Source of the DNA: Spirochaetales bacterium
GTDB lineage: Bacteria > Spirochaetota > Spirochaetia > DAHUYW01
NCBI GenBank assembly: GCA_027306915.1
Contig: DAHUYW010000020.1
Span: forward strand, 1 to 64,000
DNA: 64,000 nucleotides
Reading direction: 5' to 3'
Below are positions 36,049-45,308 of the stretch, in pieces (positions within the stretch are counted from its first letter, which is position 1; every line of letters starts with the position of its first letter). The position numbers and the translations under genes were made by a program. The notes below the pieces were generated by a model. That model saw only the letters and a list, made by a program, of their open reading frames with translations, was not told the origin of the DNA and searched no databases.

Positions 36049-37068
36049 TTGAAACGGTCGCTCGCCTTTGGCCTCTCGGTTGCAGCGCTGCTCTACCTTC
36101 CAAGTCTGGCCCCTGCCATGGGAAGCGGGGAGCGGGCGCTGCGGCCCGTCTCGCCGGTTGCCGCCCGGAATACGGCCGCGCCCGCGCAGCACAAGCTCCT
36201 CTTCGTCATGGTGCCGAAGGGCATTCATCCCTACTTCATTCCCGTCTACGAGGGATTCAAGGCCGCCGCGCGTCATTTCGACGTGCAGGTGGAGATGGAT
36301 GCGCCGCCGACCTTCGATGTCTCCCTGCAGGTGAAGGTGATCGAGGACCTTATCGCGCGAGGTGTCGACGGGATAGCGATCTCCGCCGACGATGACGCAG
36401 GGCTCGTCGCCGTCGTACACCAAGCGGTGCAGGCGGGCATCAAAGTGATCACCTTCGACGCCCCGGCGCCGTCGACCGAGGCGCTCACCTACATCGGGAC
36501 CAACAACCGGGCCGCCGGTTACGAAGCCGGCGAATGGATGGCCAAGGCGATGGGCTATCGAGGCAAGATCGCGATCCTTCAGGGAGGGCTCGAAGCGACG
36601 AACCTCAACCTGCGGACCGAGGGCTTCAAGGAGGCCCTTGCGCGGGTTGCGCCTGCCGTTCAGGTCATCGGGGTCATCGACGAAAAGGGTGACTTCTCCA
36701 CCTCGGTGATCAAGACCGAGGAGCTGCTGGCGGATACCCACGATCTCCATGGAATCTTCTCGGTGTCGGCCGAGGGGGCCCCGGCGGCGGCGACCGTCGT
36801 CAGGGAGGACGGCAGGAAAGGACACGTGGTCATCGCCGGGTTTGACGATCTGCCGGACACCCTGGCGGGAATCCGTGACGGGACCATCTCCTTCTGCATC
36901 GTGCAGAACACCTACGCCATGGGGTGGCTTTCCGTCGAGCGCCTGCTGGACGCCGTCGACGGCCGACCGATCCCGAAGTTCATCGACACGGGAGTGATCT
37001 TCGTGGACAAACGCAACGTCGAGACCTACACGCAAAGAATGCGAAAGGAGCCCGTTGGGCTCCGCTAA
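36049..37068 (+). CDS. sugar-binding protein (periplasmic-binding-protein type 1), first of two
   Basis: 339 residues from a TTG start at 36049, seven bases after AAGGAG. The signal peptide (KRSLAFGLSVAALLYLPSLAPAMG) has no lipobox. The mature part is a type-1 periplasmic-binding fold: FVMVPKGIHPYF, then VDGIAISADD, TFDAPAPST, YIGTNN and the second-domain VIAGFDDLP. Type-1 proteins of this class bind monosaccharides (ribose, xylose, rhamnose type). It heads the sigma-54 operon, next to the kinase and regulator genes, and a second, different binding protein follows. It could therefore be a sensor accessory rather than a transport component; that is inference. Confidence 0.85.
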   Translation: MKRSLAFGLSVAALLYLPSLAPAMGSGERALRPVSPVAARNTAAPAQHKLLFVMVPKGIHPYFIPVYEGFKAAARHFDVQVEMDAPPTFDVSLQVKVIEDLIARGVDGIAISADDDAGLVAVVHQAVQAGIKVITFDAPAPSTEALTYIGTNNRAAGYEAGEWMAKAMGYRGKIAILQGGLEATNLNLRTEGFKEALARVAPAVQVIGVIDEKGDFSTSVIKTEELLADTHDLHGIFSVSAEGAPAAATVVREDGRKGHVVIAGFDDLPDTLAGIRDGTISFCIVQNTYAMGWLSVERLLDAVDGRPIPKFIDTGVIFVDKRNVETYTQRMRKEPVGLR

Positions 37069-37095
37069 AGGTCGAAGAAAGATAGGAGGCTTAAG

Positions 37096-38124
37096 ATGAA
37101 GTCGAGAATCGTTTTGATTCTTGCCGTACTCGCCGCGGCGGTGACCCTCGTTATCGGGTGCGCGCCGGCGAAAGGCGGCGGCGCCCAGGCGGCGGCCGCG
37201 CAGGCCGGAGCCAAGTGGGCATCGAACGTCCACATCGTCTTCTGTCCCGGCGGCCCTCAGGGCGGCGTTTTCGCCGTGAACGTCTACAACGGCGCCAAGC
37301 AGGCCGCCGAGGACATCGGCGCCAAGGTCGACTACGTCTGGTCCGACTGGGATCCCCAGAAGATGATCCAGCAGTTCCGCGAAGCGATGGCGACGAAGCC
37401 CGACGGGATCGCCGTCATGGGCCATCCCGGGGATGAGGCCTTCGATCCGCTCATCAAGCAGGCGGAGGAACAGGGGATCATCGTGACGAGCGACAACACC
37501 CCGCTCCCGAAGGCCCAGGCGCAGTATGCGTCGAAGGGTTTCGGCTACGTGGGCGCTGACCTCTACCAGGCCGGATGGGACCTCGCTACCCGGGCGGTCC
37601 AGCAGTTCAACTTGAAGTCCGGCGATCGCGCCTTGGTGTGGGGTCTTCTTTCCCAGCCGACGCGCGGCGAGCGAACCAAGGGCGCGATTGACGCCTTGAA
37701 GAAGCTCGGGCTCAAGGTCGACTACATCGAGATCGATCCTGCGACCAACGCCGATCCCGCCGCGGGGGCGCCGACCTTCGCCGGATACGCTTCCTCGCAC
37801 CCCGATGTGAAGCTGGTCATCACCGATCACGGCGGACTCACCGCGACGGCAGAGACCTATCTGAAGGCCGCCGGAATGAAGCCGGGCCAGATCGTCGTTG
37901 CCGGTTTCGATATGTCCCCTGCAACGGTCAAGGCGATCGAAGGCGGGTGGACCCAGCTCGTCATCGATCAGCAGGAGTGGCTGCAGGGCTACCTGCCGAT
38001 TCTCCAGATCGCTCTCACCAAGGTCTATGGCTTCTCGGGTTTGAACATCAACACCGGTGCCGGCTTCGTTGACAAAAACAACGTCAGCTTCATCGCACCG
38101 CTTGCGGAAAAGAACATCCGGTAG
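37096..38124 (+). CDS. sugar ABC transporter substrate-binding lipoprotein, second of two
   Basis: 342 residues. The signal peptide ends in a lipobox (LVIGC, Cys22), so the mature protein is a lipoprotein, unlike the other binding proteins of the window. Type-1 periplasmic-binding fold (Peripla_BP_4): KPDGIAVMGHPGD, IVTSDNTPLP, YVGADLYQAG and VAGFDMSP. TAGGAGG precedes ATG 37096. Resembles rhamnose/fructose-type binding proteins of CUT2 importers. It shares only general fold features with the upstream protein, so the two are not a recent duplication. Confidence 0.9.
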   Translation: MKSRIVLILAVLAAAVTLVIGCAPAKGGGAQAAAAQAGAKWASNVHIVFCPGGPQGGVFAVNVYNGAKQAAEDIGAKVDYVWSDWDPQKMIQQFREAMATKPDGIAVMGHPGDEAFDPLIKQAEEQGIIVTSDNTPLPKAQAQYASKGFGYVGADLYQAGWDLATRAVQQFNLKSGDRALVWGLLSQPTRGERTKGAIDALKKLGLKVDYIEIDPATNADPAAGAPTFAGYASSHPDVKLVITDHGGLTATAETYLKAAGMKPGQIVVAGFDMSPATVKAIEGGWTQLVIDQQEWLQGYLPILQIALTKVYGFSGLNINTGAGFVDKNNVSFIAPLAEKNIR

Positions 38125-38135
38125 GTTATACTTCT

Positions 38136-38160
38136 CCTCGGGGCCCAATCCGCCCCGAGG
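38136..38160 (+). terminator. intercistronic hairpin
   Basis: Perfect nine-base stem CCTCGGGGC / GCCCCGAGG (38136-38144, 38152-38160) with a seven-base loop. Only a weak T-run follows, so it probably protects or attenuates the RNA between the binding-protein and ATPase genes. Confidence 0.6.
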
Positions 38161-38187
38161 GACCTTTGTCTCGAAAGGGAGAGTCCA

Positions 38188-38955
38188 ATGGATCACGTGC
38201 TGCAGTTGAAAAACGTCTCCAAGACCTTCGGTGAAGTGGCGGCCCTTCATCACATCAACTTCGAAGTCGGCGCGAACGAGATCGTGGGACTCCTCGGCGA
38301 CAATGGCGCGGGGAAATCGACGCTCGTGAAGATCATCACGGGCTACCACGCGCCGGACGCCGGCGGGGAGCTGTATTGGCGCGGGACGAGAGTCGAACAC
38401 CTTTCGGTGGCGAAGGCCCGCGACCTTGGGATCGAGGTCGTCTACCAGGAGCGGGCGCTTGCGGACAAGCAGACGCTCTGGCGGAACATCTTCATGGGCC
38501 GCGAGATCTCCAACCGTTTCGGTGCCCTCGACGTGAACGCGATGCGGCGAGAAACCCGAAAGCTCATGAGCACGGTGATGGGCTTCACCTCCGCGGCGGT
38601 CAATCCCGAGTCGGTAGTGAAAACCTTCTCGGGCGGCGAGCGCCAGGGGGTCGCGATCACCCGGGCGCTCTACTTCGAGGCGGAGCTGGTCATCCTCGAC
38701 GAGCCCACGATGGGACTGTCGCTTTCCGAGACCAAGAAATGCCTCGACTTCGTGAATGGGATCAAGCAGGCCGGAAAGGCGGCCATTTTCATCGACCACA
38801 ATATCTTCCACGTCTATCCTGTCGTCGACCGGATTGTGGTGCTGGACCGCGGAACGGTGGCGGGCCAGTTCATGAAGAATGAGTTGACGCTCCAGGAGCT
38901 GACCGAACGGCTCTATCTGGTCGCGCAGACGGGCCACCTTGAGGCGGCAAAGTAA
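38188..38955 (+). CDS. sugar ABC transporter ATP-binding protein (single NBD, FrcA type)
   Basis: 255 residues, one nucleotide-binding domain. Walker A is GDNGAGKST (near 37-45), the signature is FSGGERQG, Walker B is LVILDEPT, and the switch histidine is in FIDHN. CUT2 importers usually have a double-domain ATPase of about 500 residues; this is the half-size FrcA-like form, which works as a homodimer. Start ATG 38188 follows AAGGGAGAG. The permease gene follows after 11 bases. Confidence 0.92.
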   Translation: MDHVLQLKNVSKTFGEVAALHHINFEVGANEIVGLLGDNGAGKSTLVKIITGYHAPDAGGELYWRGTRVEHLSVAKARDLGIEVVYQERALADKQTLWRNIFMGREISNRFGALDVNAMRRETRKLMSTVMGFTSAAVNPESVVKTFSGGERQGVAITRALYFEAELVILDEPTMGLSLSETKKCLDFVNGIKQAGKAAIFIDHNIFHVYPVVDRIVVLDRGTVAGQFMKNELTLQELTERLYLVAQTGHLEAAK

Positions 38956-38966
38956 AGGAGGCAAGT

Positions 38967-39980
38967 ATGAGCTCGCTCGAAGAGACTGCTCGACCACTAT
39001 CTGCGACCAAGGGCCGAAGCAAGCTGTCGAAGCTCTTTGGGAAATACTCGATGCAGATCGCAATCCTCGGAGTCGCCATCTTCATCTGGATCCTTTTCGT
39101 CATTGGGGCGCCGCGGACCTTTCTCTCCGGAAACATTTATGCAGCCTTCATGACATCGACTCCGTTCTTCGCGCTGATCGCGATTCCGCTCACCCTCGTC
39201 GTCGTCACCGGCGAAATCGATCTTTCCTTTACATCGATCATTGCTTGGGGCATGACCGGATACGCGGTGGTCTTCAATGCCACGCACAGCGTCGGACTGG
39301 GATTTGTCGCCTGTCTTCTCTTTGGTCTTATGGCCGGTTTCATCAATGGGCTCATCGTGGTGAAGATCGGAATCCCCTCGCTCGTTACAACGATAGGGAC
39401 GCAGTTCTTCTGGGCGGGGCTCGTCCTCATCGTGACGAATGCACAGGGGCTGGGGATGGGGTCCACGCAGGGGACCATCCTTCACCATCTCTTCGTCGGT
39501 AGGGTGGGTGGCTTCGTGCCGGCGCAGTTCTTCTGGACAATAGGGTTTGGCATCATCTTCTGGTTCTTCCTTAACCGTCACAGGTTCGGCGCGCACGTCT
39601 ATCTGGTTGGGGACAACATCGACAGCGCGCGGCTGATGGGAGTGAACGTCGGACTCACGAAGATCATCGCCTTCTCCATCGTCGGCGTGGCGGCCGCCTT
39701 CGCCGGATTCGTACAGAGCGAGGAGCTCCTCTTCTTTTGGCCGACCGGCGGGCAGGGTTACCTACTGCCGACCCTCGCGGCAGTATTTCTCGGCGGCACC
39801 TCGGTTTTTGGCGGCAGCGGAACGATCTTCGGAACTTTCGTCGCCTGCTTCGTCATCGGGGCAATAAACGCGGGTATCGTCGCGTCGGGTCTCACCGGCT
39901 ATTGGACGAGCGTGATCTCCGGGCTCATTGTGGTCGCCTCGGTCTCCATCCAGACCATTTTGAGCAAGCGCTTCGCGTAG
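38967..39980 (+). CDS. sugar ABC transporter permease (CUT2, RbsC/FrcC type)
   Basis: 337 residues with about ten hydrophobic helices. CUT2 permease strings are present: TGEIDLSFTSI near residue 80, GLINGLIVVKIGIPSLVTT-like region near 130, and GGTSVFGGSGTIFGT near 275. AGGAGG precedes ATG 38967. Last gene of the sigma-54-type operon; a large inverted repeat follows at 40020-40063. Confidence 0.92.
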   Translation: MSSLEETARPLSATKGRSKLSKLFGKYSMQIAILGVAIFIWILFVIGAPRTFLSGNIYAAFMTSTPFFALIAIPLTLVVVTGEIDLSFTSIIAWGMTGYAVVFNATHSVGLGFVACLLFGLMAGFINGLIVVKIGIPSLVTTIGTQFFWAGLVLIVTNAQGLGMGSTQGTILHHLFVGRVGGFVPAQFFWTIGFGIIFWFFLNRHRFGAHVYLVGDNIDSARLMGVNVGLTKIIAFSIVGVAAAFAGFVQSEELLFFWPTGGQGYLLPTLAAVFLGGTSVFGGSGTIFGTFVACFVIGAINAGIVASGLTGYWTSVISGLIVVASVSIQTILSKRFA

Positions 39981-40019
39981 GCGTTCGGGCGGGGATCGTC
40001 TCTCCTTCTGGATCGACGG

Positions 40020-40063
40020 CCGGGCCACGGCTGTCGCAAGGGCAGAGGCGGCGCCGTGGCCGG
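40020..40063 (+). repeat. inverted repeat after the ABC operon
   Basis: CCGGGCCACGGC (40020-40031) and GCCGTGGCCGG (40053-40063) can pair over 11 positions with one bulge. No T-run follows; it may stabilise the 3' end of the ABC mRNA. Confidence 0.5.
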
Positions 40064-40166
40064 ATTCCTGCGAAATGGTTGTAACTTGGAGCGCCTCTCG
40101 GTATGTTGAATGCTGTATATCTGACTGATTGCGTCAGGTAGGCGGGAGACGAGGTAGGCATCGGGA

Positions 40167-41176
40167 GTGGGCAGCGCTTCGAACGACAGTCCTTTGACCG
40201 AGGTCATCCAGCCCGAGGGCCAATTCGCCGACCACGACCGGCCTCCGCCGGTTCCTGACCTCCGGCTCCAGCGGGATCAGAAAGAGAGGCACCATCGCAG
40301 CCCGGGGCGGCGCGCTGTTCTGGTTCATGTCGCGCTCGAAGATCGAACGCATCCGTCCCGAGGACCCCAAGGCCATCAGCCCGGGACCGGGAAGACCATG
40401 CTCGCGAAGGCGATGGCCGGAGAGGCCGGGGTCGCCTTCATCTCGATCGAGGGATCGGGCTTTCGGAACATGTTCTGGGGCGTGGACGCCCTCAAGATGA
40501 TCTGGTTGGTGCGCAAGGCGCGCAAGCTCGCCCAGCGCTATGGGGCGGCCATCGCCTACGTCGACGAGATAGATGCCGTCGGCATGAGCCGCTGCAATGT
40601 GATGGGCGGCCAGGGCGGGGGAGCCGGCGGGCTCATGGGCATGGGGGGATCATCGCCAGGGCCCAGAGCCTTGGGTTCATGCTCCCCCTCGACGAGGTGG
40701 AGATGTACGTTTATCCCCTGCGGCGAATCGTCGGGGACATCATGATCGGAATGGCCGGCCACATTGCGACGCGAGTCGTGCTCGGCGAAGATTGGACCGG
40801 GGCATACAGCGACTTCCAGAAGATCCGGGGCCATCTGCGCCACCTCTACATGCTCGGCTACTTCGGCCCGCCGATCCATGAGATCGGGGCGGACGGAAGC
40901 GCCGGTAAGGACGACGCGGTCCTCTTGCGGTTCTGGGAGGAGCTCGATGGGCGGGTCGAGCAGCTTCTTCGCGCTCACCGCGAAGAGCTTGTGCGCCTTT
41001 CCGAGGAGCTCATTGCCCACAGCGAGCTTTCGAGCGACGAGGTCCTTGCCATCCTTGGCTCAAACCTTCAGATCGCGGCGAGCGAGCCGGCCTCGACGTG
41101 GGCGAAGCGCCTTGCCGATGAGCCCGACCCTGTTGCCGCACCATCGCCGGCCAAGCGGCGCTGGGCGAAGCAGTAG
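40167..41176 (+). pseudogene. broken FtsH-like AAA+ ATPase gene (frameshifts and two internal deletions)
   Basis: Pieces of one FtsH-like protein appear in order in three frames. From GTG 40167: [19 protein letters not shown]. In the next frame (about 40240-40377): [15 protein letters not shown], then [21 protein letters not shown]. Then directly [17 protein letters not shown] (Walker A) to YVDEIDAVG (Walker B) and a Gly-rich loop, ending near 40650. In a third frame [15 protein letters not shown], followed by the peptidase-like tail to 41176. About 45-50 codons before Walker A are missing, as are the arginine finger, lid and HExxH region. The gene cannot make an active ATPase. An intact ftsH is at 43344-45230. 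Confidence 0.75.
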
Positions 41177-41203
41177 AGCCGCCCGGGCCGTAACATTGTA
41201 CTG

Positions 41204-42175
41204 CTATCCGACAGGATCAGAAGGCGGGGCGAGCGCCGTTGGCGACGTCCCGCCCCCTTTCGCGCCCTCCGCTTCCGATCGTTGGACGCTCGCAATGCAG
41301 AACTCCATGAAGTCACGCACGAACAGGGCGTCCGCGGACTCTCCCCACACGAAGCGCAGCTCGCGCTCGATCGGTGGGCCCGCAAGGGGCACCCGCACCA
41401 GGGTCCCCGTGCGGATCTCCTCCTTGACCGCGAGGCTCGAAACGACCGAGATCCCGAGCGCCGAGCGAACCAGGAGCTTGATCGTGTTGATGCTCTCGAT
41501 CTCCATGTAGGGTCGCAGGAGCCGCGCATCGATGCCGCGTCCCACGAGGTAGCGCTCGAAAACCTCCCTCGTTCCCGATCCCGGCTCCCGAAGAATCAGC
41601 TCCGAGGCAAGCAGCTCAGCGAGGGTTATGCCGCGGCGGCGCGCCTTAGTGACCAGCGGGTGGTCCGGCGCAGCCACTACGACGAGCTCGTCGCGTCCGA
41701 AGGAACGGACCTCCACCCCTGCAACCTCGACCGGTCCCTCCACCAGCCCGAGAACGATCTCGCTGCGCAGGAGACGCTCCACGATGTGGCGGGTGTTCTG
41801 GATAGCGAGACGGATCCGCGTTTCGGCGTGCAGCCTCCGGTGCTCCGCGAGCAGGCTGGGCAGGAGATATTCGCCGACAGTCAGGGTCGCTCCGATGTCG
41901 TAGGTGCGCACCGCGGAGCTCGCGTTGCGCATGTCCCGCTCGATGGAGCGGTAGGCAGCCTCGATCTTCTCGGCGTGGTGATAGAGAAGCATCCCCTCCC
42001 GCGTCGGTACGGGTCGGTTCTTCCGTTTCGCGATGAGCTGCACCCCGTAGCTGCCTTCAAGGGCCTTGATGTGCTGCGAGACCGCAGGCTGGGTGATGCC
42101 GAGGAACTCGGCGGCCGACGAGAAGCTGCCCCTTCTTATGGTTTCCAACAGACTCTTTAGACGAAAGTCATTCAT
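41204..42175 (-). CDS. LysR-family transcriptional regulator (CysB/CbbR-like)
   Basis: 323 residues. The N-terminal winged helix (SFSSAAEFLGITQPAVSQHIKALE, near 17-40) and the substrate-binding domain are complete. It is divergent from a YeiH gene 83 bases away, the same arrangement as E. coli yeiE-yeiH, where the regulator responds to sulfite. Regulation of 42259-43284 is therefore likely. I use ATG 42175; no ribosome site is visible, and TATGTT lies ten bases upstream, so the mRNA may be leaderless. The C-terminus has a short Gly/Pro/Ala-rich tail. Confidence 0.88.
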   Translation of the reverse strand: MNDFRLKSLLETIRRGSFSSAAEFLGITQPAVSQHIKALEGSYGVQLIAKRKNRPVPTREGMLLYHHAEKIEAAYRSIERDMRNASSAVRTYDIGATLTVGEYLLPSLLAEHRRLHAETRIRLAIQNTRHIVERLLRSEIVLGLVEGPVEVAGVEVRSFGRDELVVVAAPDHPLVTKARRRGITLAELLASELILREPGSGTREVFERYLVGRGIDARLLRPYMEIESINTIKLLVRSALGISVVSSLAVKEEIRTGTLVRVPLAGPPIERELRFVWGESADALFVRDFMEFCIASVQRSEAEGAKGGGTSPTALAPPSDPVG

Positions 42176-42179
42176 GGTC

Positions 42180-42248
42180 AACTATAACATAAGCTAATGA
42201 GAAAGTAAGAAACTATAATTGGACATTGGATATCGCTGTGCGTACTAT
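42180..42248 (+). promoter_or_regulatory. divergent LysR/YeiH control region
   Basis: AACTATAA is repeated at 42180-42187 and 42211-42218 (31 bases apart, three helical turns). CATAAGCTAATG (42188-42199) is a near-palindrome. Two candidate plus-strand promoters are seen: TATAAT at 42214-42219, and TGGACA-17-TACTAT (42220-42225, 42243-42248) ten bases before ATG 42259. Confidence 0.5.
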
Positions 42249-42258
42249 CGCTCCTATT

Positions 42259-43284
42259 ATGAGCAAAATAATCAGCAAAGTTCTGCTGCCGATTCCCGGA
42301 GCTCTGCTCGCGGTCGTCGTTGCGCTCGCCGCGACCTACCTCGGTACTCTCGTGCCGCTCATAGGCGCGCCCATCTTCGGTATCCTCATCGGCGTGCTTC
42401 TTCGCAACGTTGTCGGCCGTCCCGAGGGCGCGATCCCCGGCGTATCCTTTGCCGCGAAACGAGTCCTTCAGTGGGCGATCGTCTTGCTCGGTGCCGACCT
42501 GAGCCTGAGCCAGGTCGTCGTCACGGGGAGGCAGTCGCTTGCGGTGATGGCGGCGACGCTGTCGGTCTCGTTCGCGGCCGCCGTCGTCGCCGGGCGCGTC
42601 CTGCGCGTTCCGCGCAAGATGACGACCCTCATCGGCGTGGGGACCGCCATATGCGGAGGGTCGGCCATCGCCGCGGTCTCACCGATCATCGAGGCAGAGG
42701 AGGTGGAGATCGCCTATGCGATGTCGACCATCTTCATGTTCAACGTCGTCGCGGTGATCCTCTTTCCGCTCCTCGGACACTTGCTCGGTTTTTCTGATCG
42801 CGCCTTCGGCATGTGGGCGGGCACTGCCATCAACGACACCTCCAGTGTCGTAGCAGCCGGCTACGCCTACAGCACCGCCGCCGGGAACTTCGCGACGATA
42901 GTCAAGCTCACCCGGACGACCATGATCATTCCCACGGCGCTCTTTCTCGCGGTGATGATGGCGGTTCGCCGGCGTGCCGAAGTCGCCTCATCGGGCGAAG
43001 GCCTCCGCCGGTTCAACATCCGGCGCATCTTTCCCTGGTTCATCCTGGGATTTCTCGCGCTGTCGCTCCTCAATACCGTGGGGGCGATTCCGAAGGGAAC
43101 GAGCGCCCTGCTCGCTGAGGGGGGCCGCTTCCTGATCGTGGTGGCTTTGGCTGGGGTCGGCATGAGCGCGGATCTCAAGAAGATGGTCGCTTCGGGGATT
43201 CGCCCGCTGCTCGTCGGTCTTATCGTGTGGGCCGCGGTGGCGGTGGTAGGGCTGTTCGTGCAGCGTCTTGTCGGTTTTGCCTAG
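42259..43284 (+). CDS. yeiH: YeiH-family putative sulfate exporter (UPF0324), short form
   Basis: 341-residue membrane protein with about ten helices. Family motifs are visible: GILIGVLLRN, GVGTAICGGSAIAAVSPI and the C-terminal GVGMSADLKKM. Together with the divergent LysR gene it matches the E. coli yeiE-yeiH pair, so a link to sulfite/sulfate or sulfur-compound export is reasonable but unproven. ATG 42259 is preferred to a TTG at 42226 because a promoter-like pair lies just upstream; neither has a ribosome site. Second YeiH paralogue in the window. Confidence 0.85.
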   Translation: MSKIISKVLLPIPGALLAVVVALAATYLGTLVPLIGAPIFGILIGVLLRNVVGRPEGAIPGVSFAAKRVLQWAIVLLGADLSLSQVVVTGRQSLAVMAATLSVSFAAAVVAGRVLRVPRKMTTLIGVGTAICGGSAIAAVSPIIEAEEVEIAYAMSTIFMFNVVAVILFPLLGHLLGFSDRAFGMWAGTAINDTSSVVAAGYAYSTAAGNFATIVKLTRTTMIIPTALFLAVMMAVRRRAEVASSGEGLRRFNIRRIFPWFILGFLALSLLNTVGAIPKGTSALLAEGGRFLIVVALAGVGMSADLKKMVASGIRPLLVGLIVWAAVAVVGLFVQRLVGFA

Positions 43285-43343
43285 CAGGCTTTTGAGCTGC
43301 GATAAGGGAGTGTGAAGCTCGGCTCCTCTCGCATGCCACCCGC

Positions 43344-45230
43344 CTACACGGCAGCGGCAGCCGCGACGAGGGCCATGATCTCCTTGCCTTGGAGCTCTTC
43401 CTTCTCAAGAAGCGCCTCCGCGACGCGTTTCAACGCAGCGCTCTTCTCCTTGAGGATCGCCACCGCCTTCTCATAGGCCCGGTCAAGAATCGATTTAATC
43501 TCATCGTCGACCTCCTGGGCGGTGCGCTCGCTGTATTCTCGCCTGCGGGAGATGTCCGCCCCGAGAAACACGTCGTGCTGCTCATCGCCGAGCGCAAGGT
43601 TGTGGAGCCGCTTGCTCATGCCCCAATCCAGAACCATCTTCCGGGCAAGCCGAGTCGCCTCGCGAAGGTCGTTTTCGGCTCCGCTCGTGATATCGCCGAT
43701 GAAGGCATCCTCAGCGGCTCGTCCGCCGAGCATGACGGTAATGCGATCGAGAATGTAGGTCTTGCTATAGAGGTGCTTGTCCCGCTCGGGAAGCTGTTCC
43801 GTGACGCCCATGGAGTTGTCCCGCGGGATGATCGTAACCTTGTGAATGGGATCGGAGGTCGGCAGATTGACCGCCACGACCGCGTGCCCGGCCTCATGGT
43901 AGGAAACGATCTTGCGCTCCTCGTCGGTCATGACGAAGTTCGTGCGCTCCAAACCGAGAAGGAGCTTGTCGCGCGCATCATCGACGTCGACGTTGCCTAT
44001 GGAGATCTTGTCCCTTCGAGCCGCAAGGAGAGCGGCCTCGTTCAAGAGGTTCTCGAGGTCCGCGCCGGTGAAGCCGGGTGTGCCCTGCGCGATCTTCTCG
44101 AAGTCGACATCGGTGTCGAGAGGCTTGTTGCGCCCGTGCACCTTGAGAATCTCGACGCGATCATTGAGGGTGGGCCGATCGACGGTGACGCGCCGATCGA
44201 AGCGACCCGGACGCAGAAGGGCCGGATCGAGAATGTCGGGCCGGTTCGTCGCTGCAAGCACGATAGTGTTGTCGTTCTGCTCGAAGCCGTCAAGCTCGGA
44301 GAGCATCTGGTTGAGGGTCTGCTCGCGCTCGTCATGACCGCCCCCAAGCCCTGCGCCGCGGTGGCGGCCGATCGAATCGAGCTCATCGATAAAGATGATG
44401 CTCGGGCTATGGGCCTTGGCGTCGCGGAATAGGCTGCGGACGCGGGAGGCCCCAACGCCTACGAACATTTCCATGAAGTCCGAGCCGCTTATGCTATAGA
44501 AGGGGACGTTCGCCTCGCCGGCGAGGGCCCGGGCAAGGAGAGTCTTCCCCGTTCCAGGCGGGCCGACGAGGAGCACTCCCTTCGGCACCGTCGCTCCGAG
44601 CTTTCGGAAGCGCTCGGGCGTCCGAAGGAAGTCGACTATCTCTTTGAGCTCCTTCTTAACGCCCTCGATGCCCGCGACATCGCTGAAGGTGACGCTCTCT
44701 TTGGTCTTCCGGTAGAGCTTGGCCTTGTTCTGTCCGACCGAGAAGATGCTGTCCCCCTGACTTCGCGTGCGGCGATACATCCAGAAGACAAACCATCCGA
44801 CAAGGACGAAGGGCACTACGTTGAGGAGAAGACCAAGAATCGAGAATTGGCTTTCCGGGCGCGTTTGGACCACTACGCCATTTTTCGTGAGGTCCTGGAG
44901 AAGGGTTGGGTCCCCGAATGAGGGAAGATAGGTCAGGAAGGATTTGGTGCCCCCCGAGCCTTCGCTGCCCACAATCGGTTTGCTCAGGGTACCGGTGATC
45001 TTATCCCCTTCGACCGTCACGGACTGCACGTTGCCCACGCTGACCTGCGCCTTGAAGGTGCTGTAGGAGAGCTCCTGGACCGATCCCTGGAAGAGCCTTC
45101 CGAAACCTGATACGAATACAATCATGAGCAAGGCCACCAGGACCAGCGCGCCGAGCCCCGTGCCGAAGCGCGGCGAGCCGCTAGGAAGCTTCTTGTCGTT
45201 GTTGTTTGGTTCTTGCGGTTCGTTTGCCAT
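43344..45230 (-). CDS. ftsH: ATP-dependent zinc metalloprotease FtsH
   Basis: 628 residues, inner-membrane AAA+ protease for membrane-protein quality control. It has TM1 near 25-45, a periplasmic domain, TM2 near 130-150, Walker A GPPGTGKT, Walker B IIFIDELD, second region of homology with [20 protein letters not shown], and the zinc site HEAGH with the third ligand in the SGAENDL region. All are intact. A GTG 12 bases upstream of ATG 45230 is possible. The C-terminal tail is short and Ala-rich. It is transcribed from the gap behind the terminator of the MFS gene, so it should have its own promoter. Confidence 0.96.
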   Translation of the reverse strand: MANEPQEPNNNDKKLPSGSPRFGTGLGALVLVALLMIVFVSGFGRLFQGSVQELSYSTFKAQVSVGNVQSVTVEGDKITGTLSKPIVGSEGSGGTKSFLTYLPSFGDPTLLQDLTKNGVVVQTRPESQFSILGLLLNVVPFVLVGWFVFWMYRRTRSQGDSIFSVGQNKAKLYRKTKESVTFSDVAGIEGVKKELKEIVDFLRTPERFRKLGATVPKGVLLVGPPGTGKTLLARALAGEANVPFYSISGSDFMEMFVGVGASRVRSLFRDAKAHSPSIIFIDELDSIGRHRGAGLGGGHDEREQTLNQMLSELDGFEQNDNTIVLAATNRPDILDPALLRPGRFDRRVTVDRPTLNDRVEILKVHGRNKPLDTDVDFEKIAQGTPGFTGADLENLLNEAALLAARRDKISIGNVDVDDARDKLLLGLERTNFVMTDEERKIVSYHEAGHAVVAVNLPTSDPIHKVTIIPRDNSMGVTEQLPERDKHLYSKTYILDRITVMLGGRAAEDAFIGDITSGAENDLREATRLARKMVLDWGMSKRLHNLALGDEQHDVFLGADISRRREYSERTAQEVDDEIKSILDRAYEKAVAILKEKSAALKRVAEALLEKEELQGKEIMALVAAAAAV

Positions 45231-45271
45231 ACTATGCGTCACCCATCACACATAAGGTAAGGAGAAACGCG

Positions 45272-45301
45272 AAAAAAGAAAAGGTGTCTCCAAGAGACCC
45301 C
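45272..45301 (-). terminator. rho-independent terminator of the MFS gene
   Basis: On the minus strand GGGGTCTC-TTG-GAGACACC (one mismatch in eight pairs) followed by TTTTCTTTTTTC, starting eight bases after the stop codon. Confidence 0.85.
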
Positions 45302-45308
45302 CGAAAGC

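Noticed and set aside
35977..39063. Very long open frame (over 1000 codons) on the minus strand opposite the sugar ABC operon
   Set aside because: The plus strand carries five motif-verified genes with ribosome sites. In GC-rich DNA the complementary frame stays open because of third-base bias, and its translation shows no family motif.
39981..41200. Mobile element or prophage remnant as the cause of the disordered region
   Set aside because: No transposase, integrase, direct target repeats or att-like ends are seen; the region is explained by a degraded FtsH-like gene.
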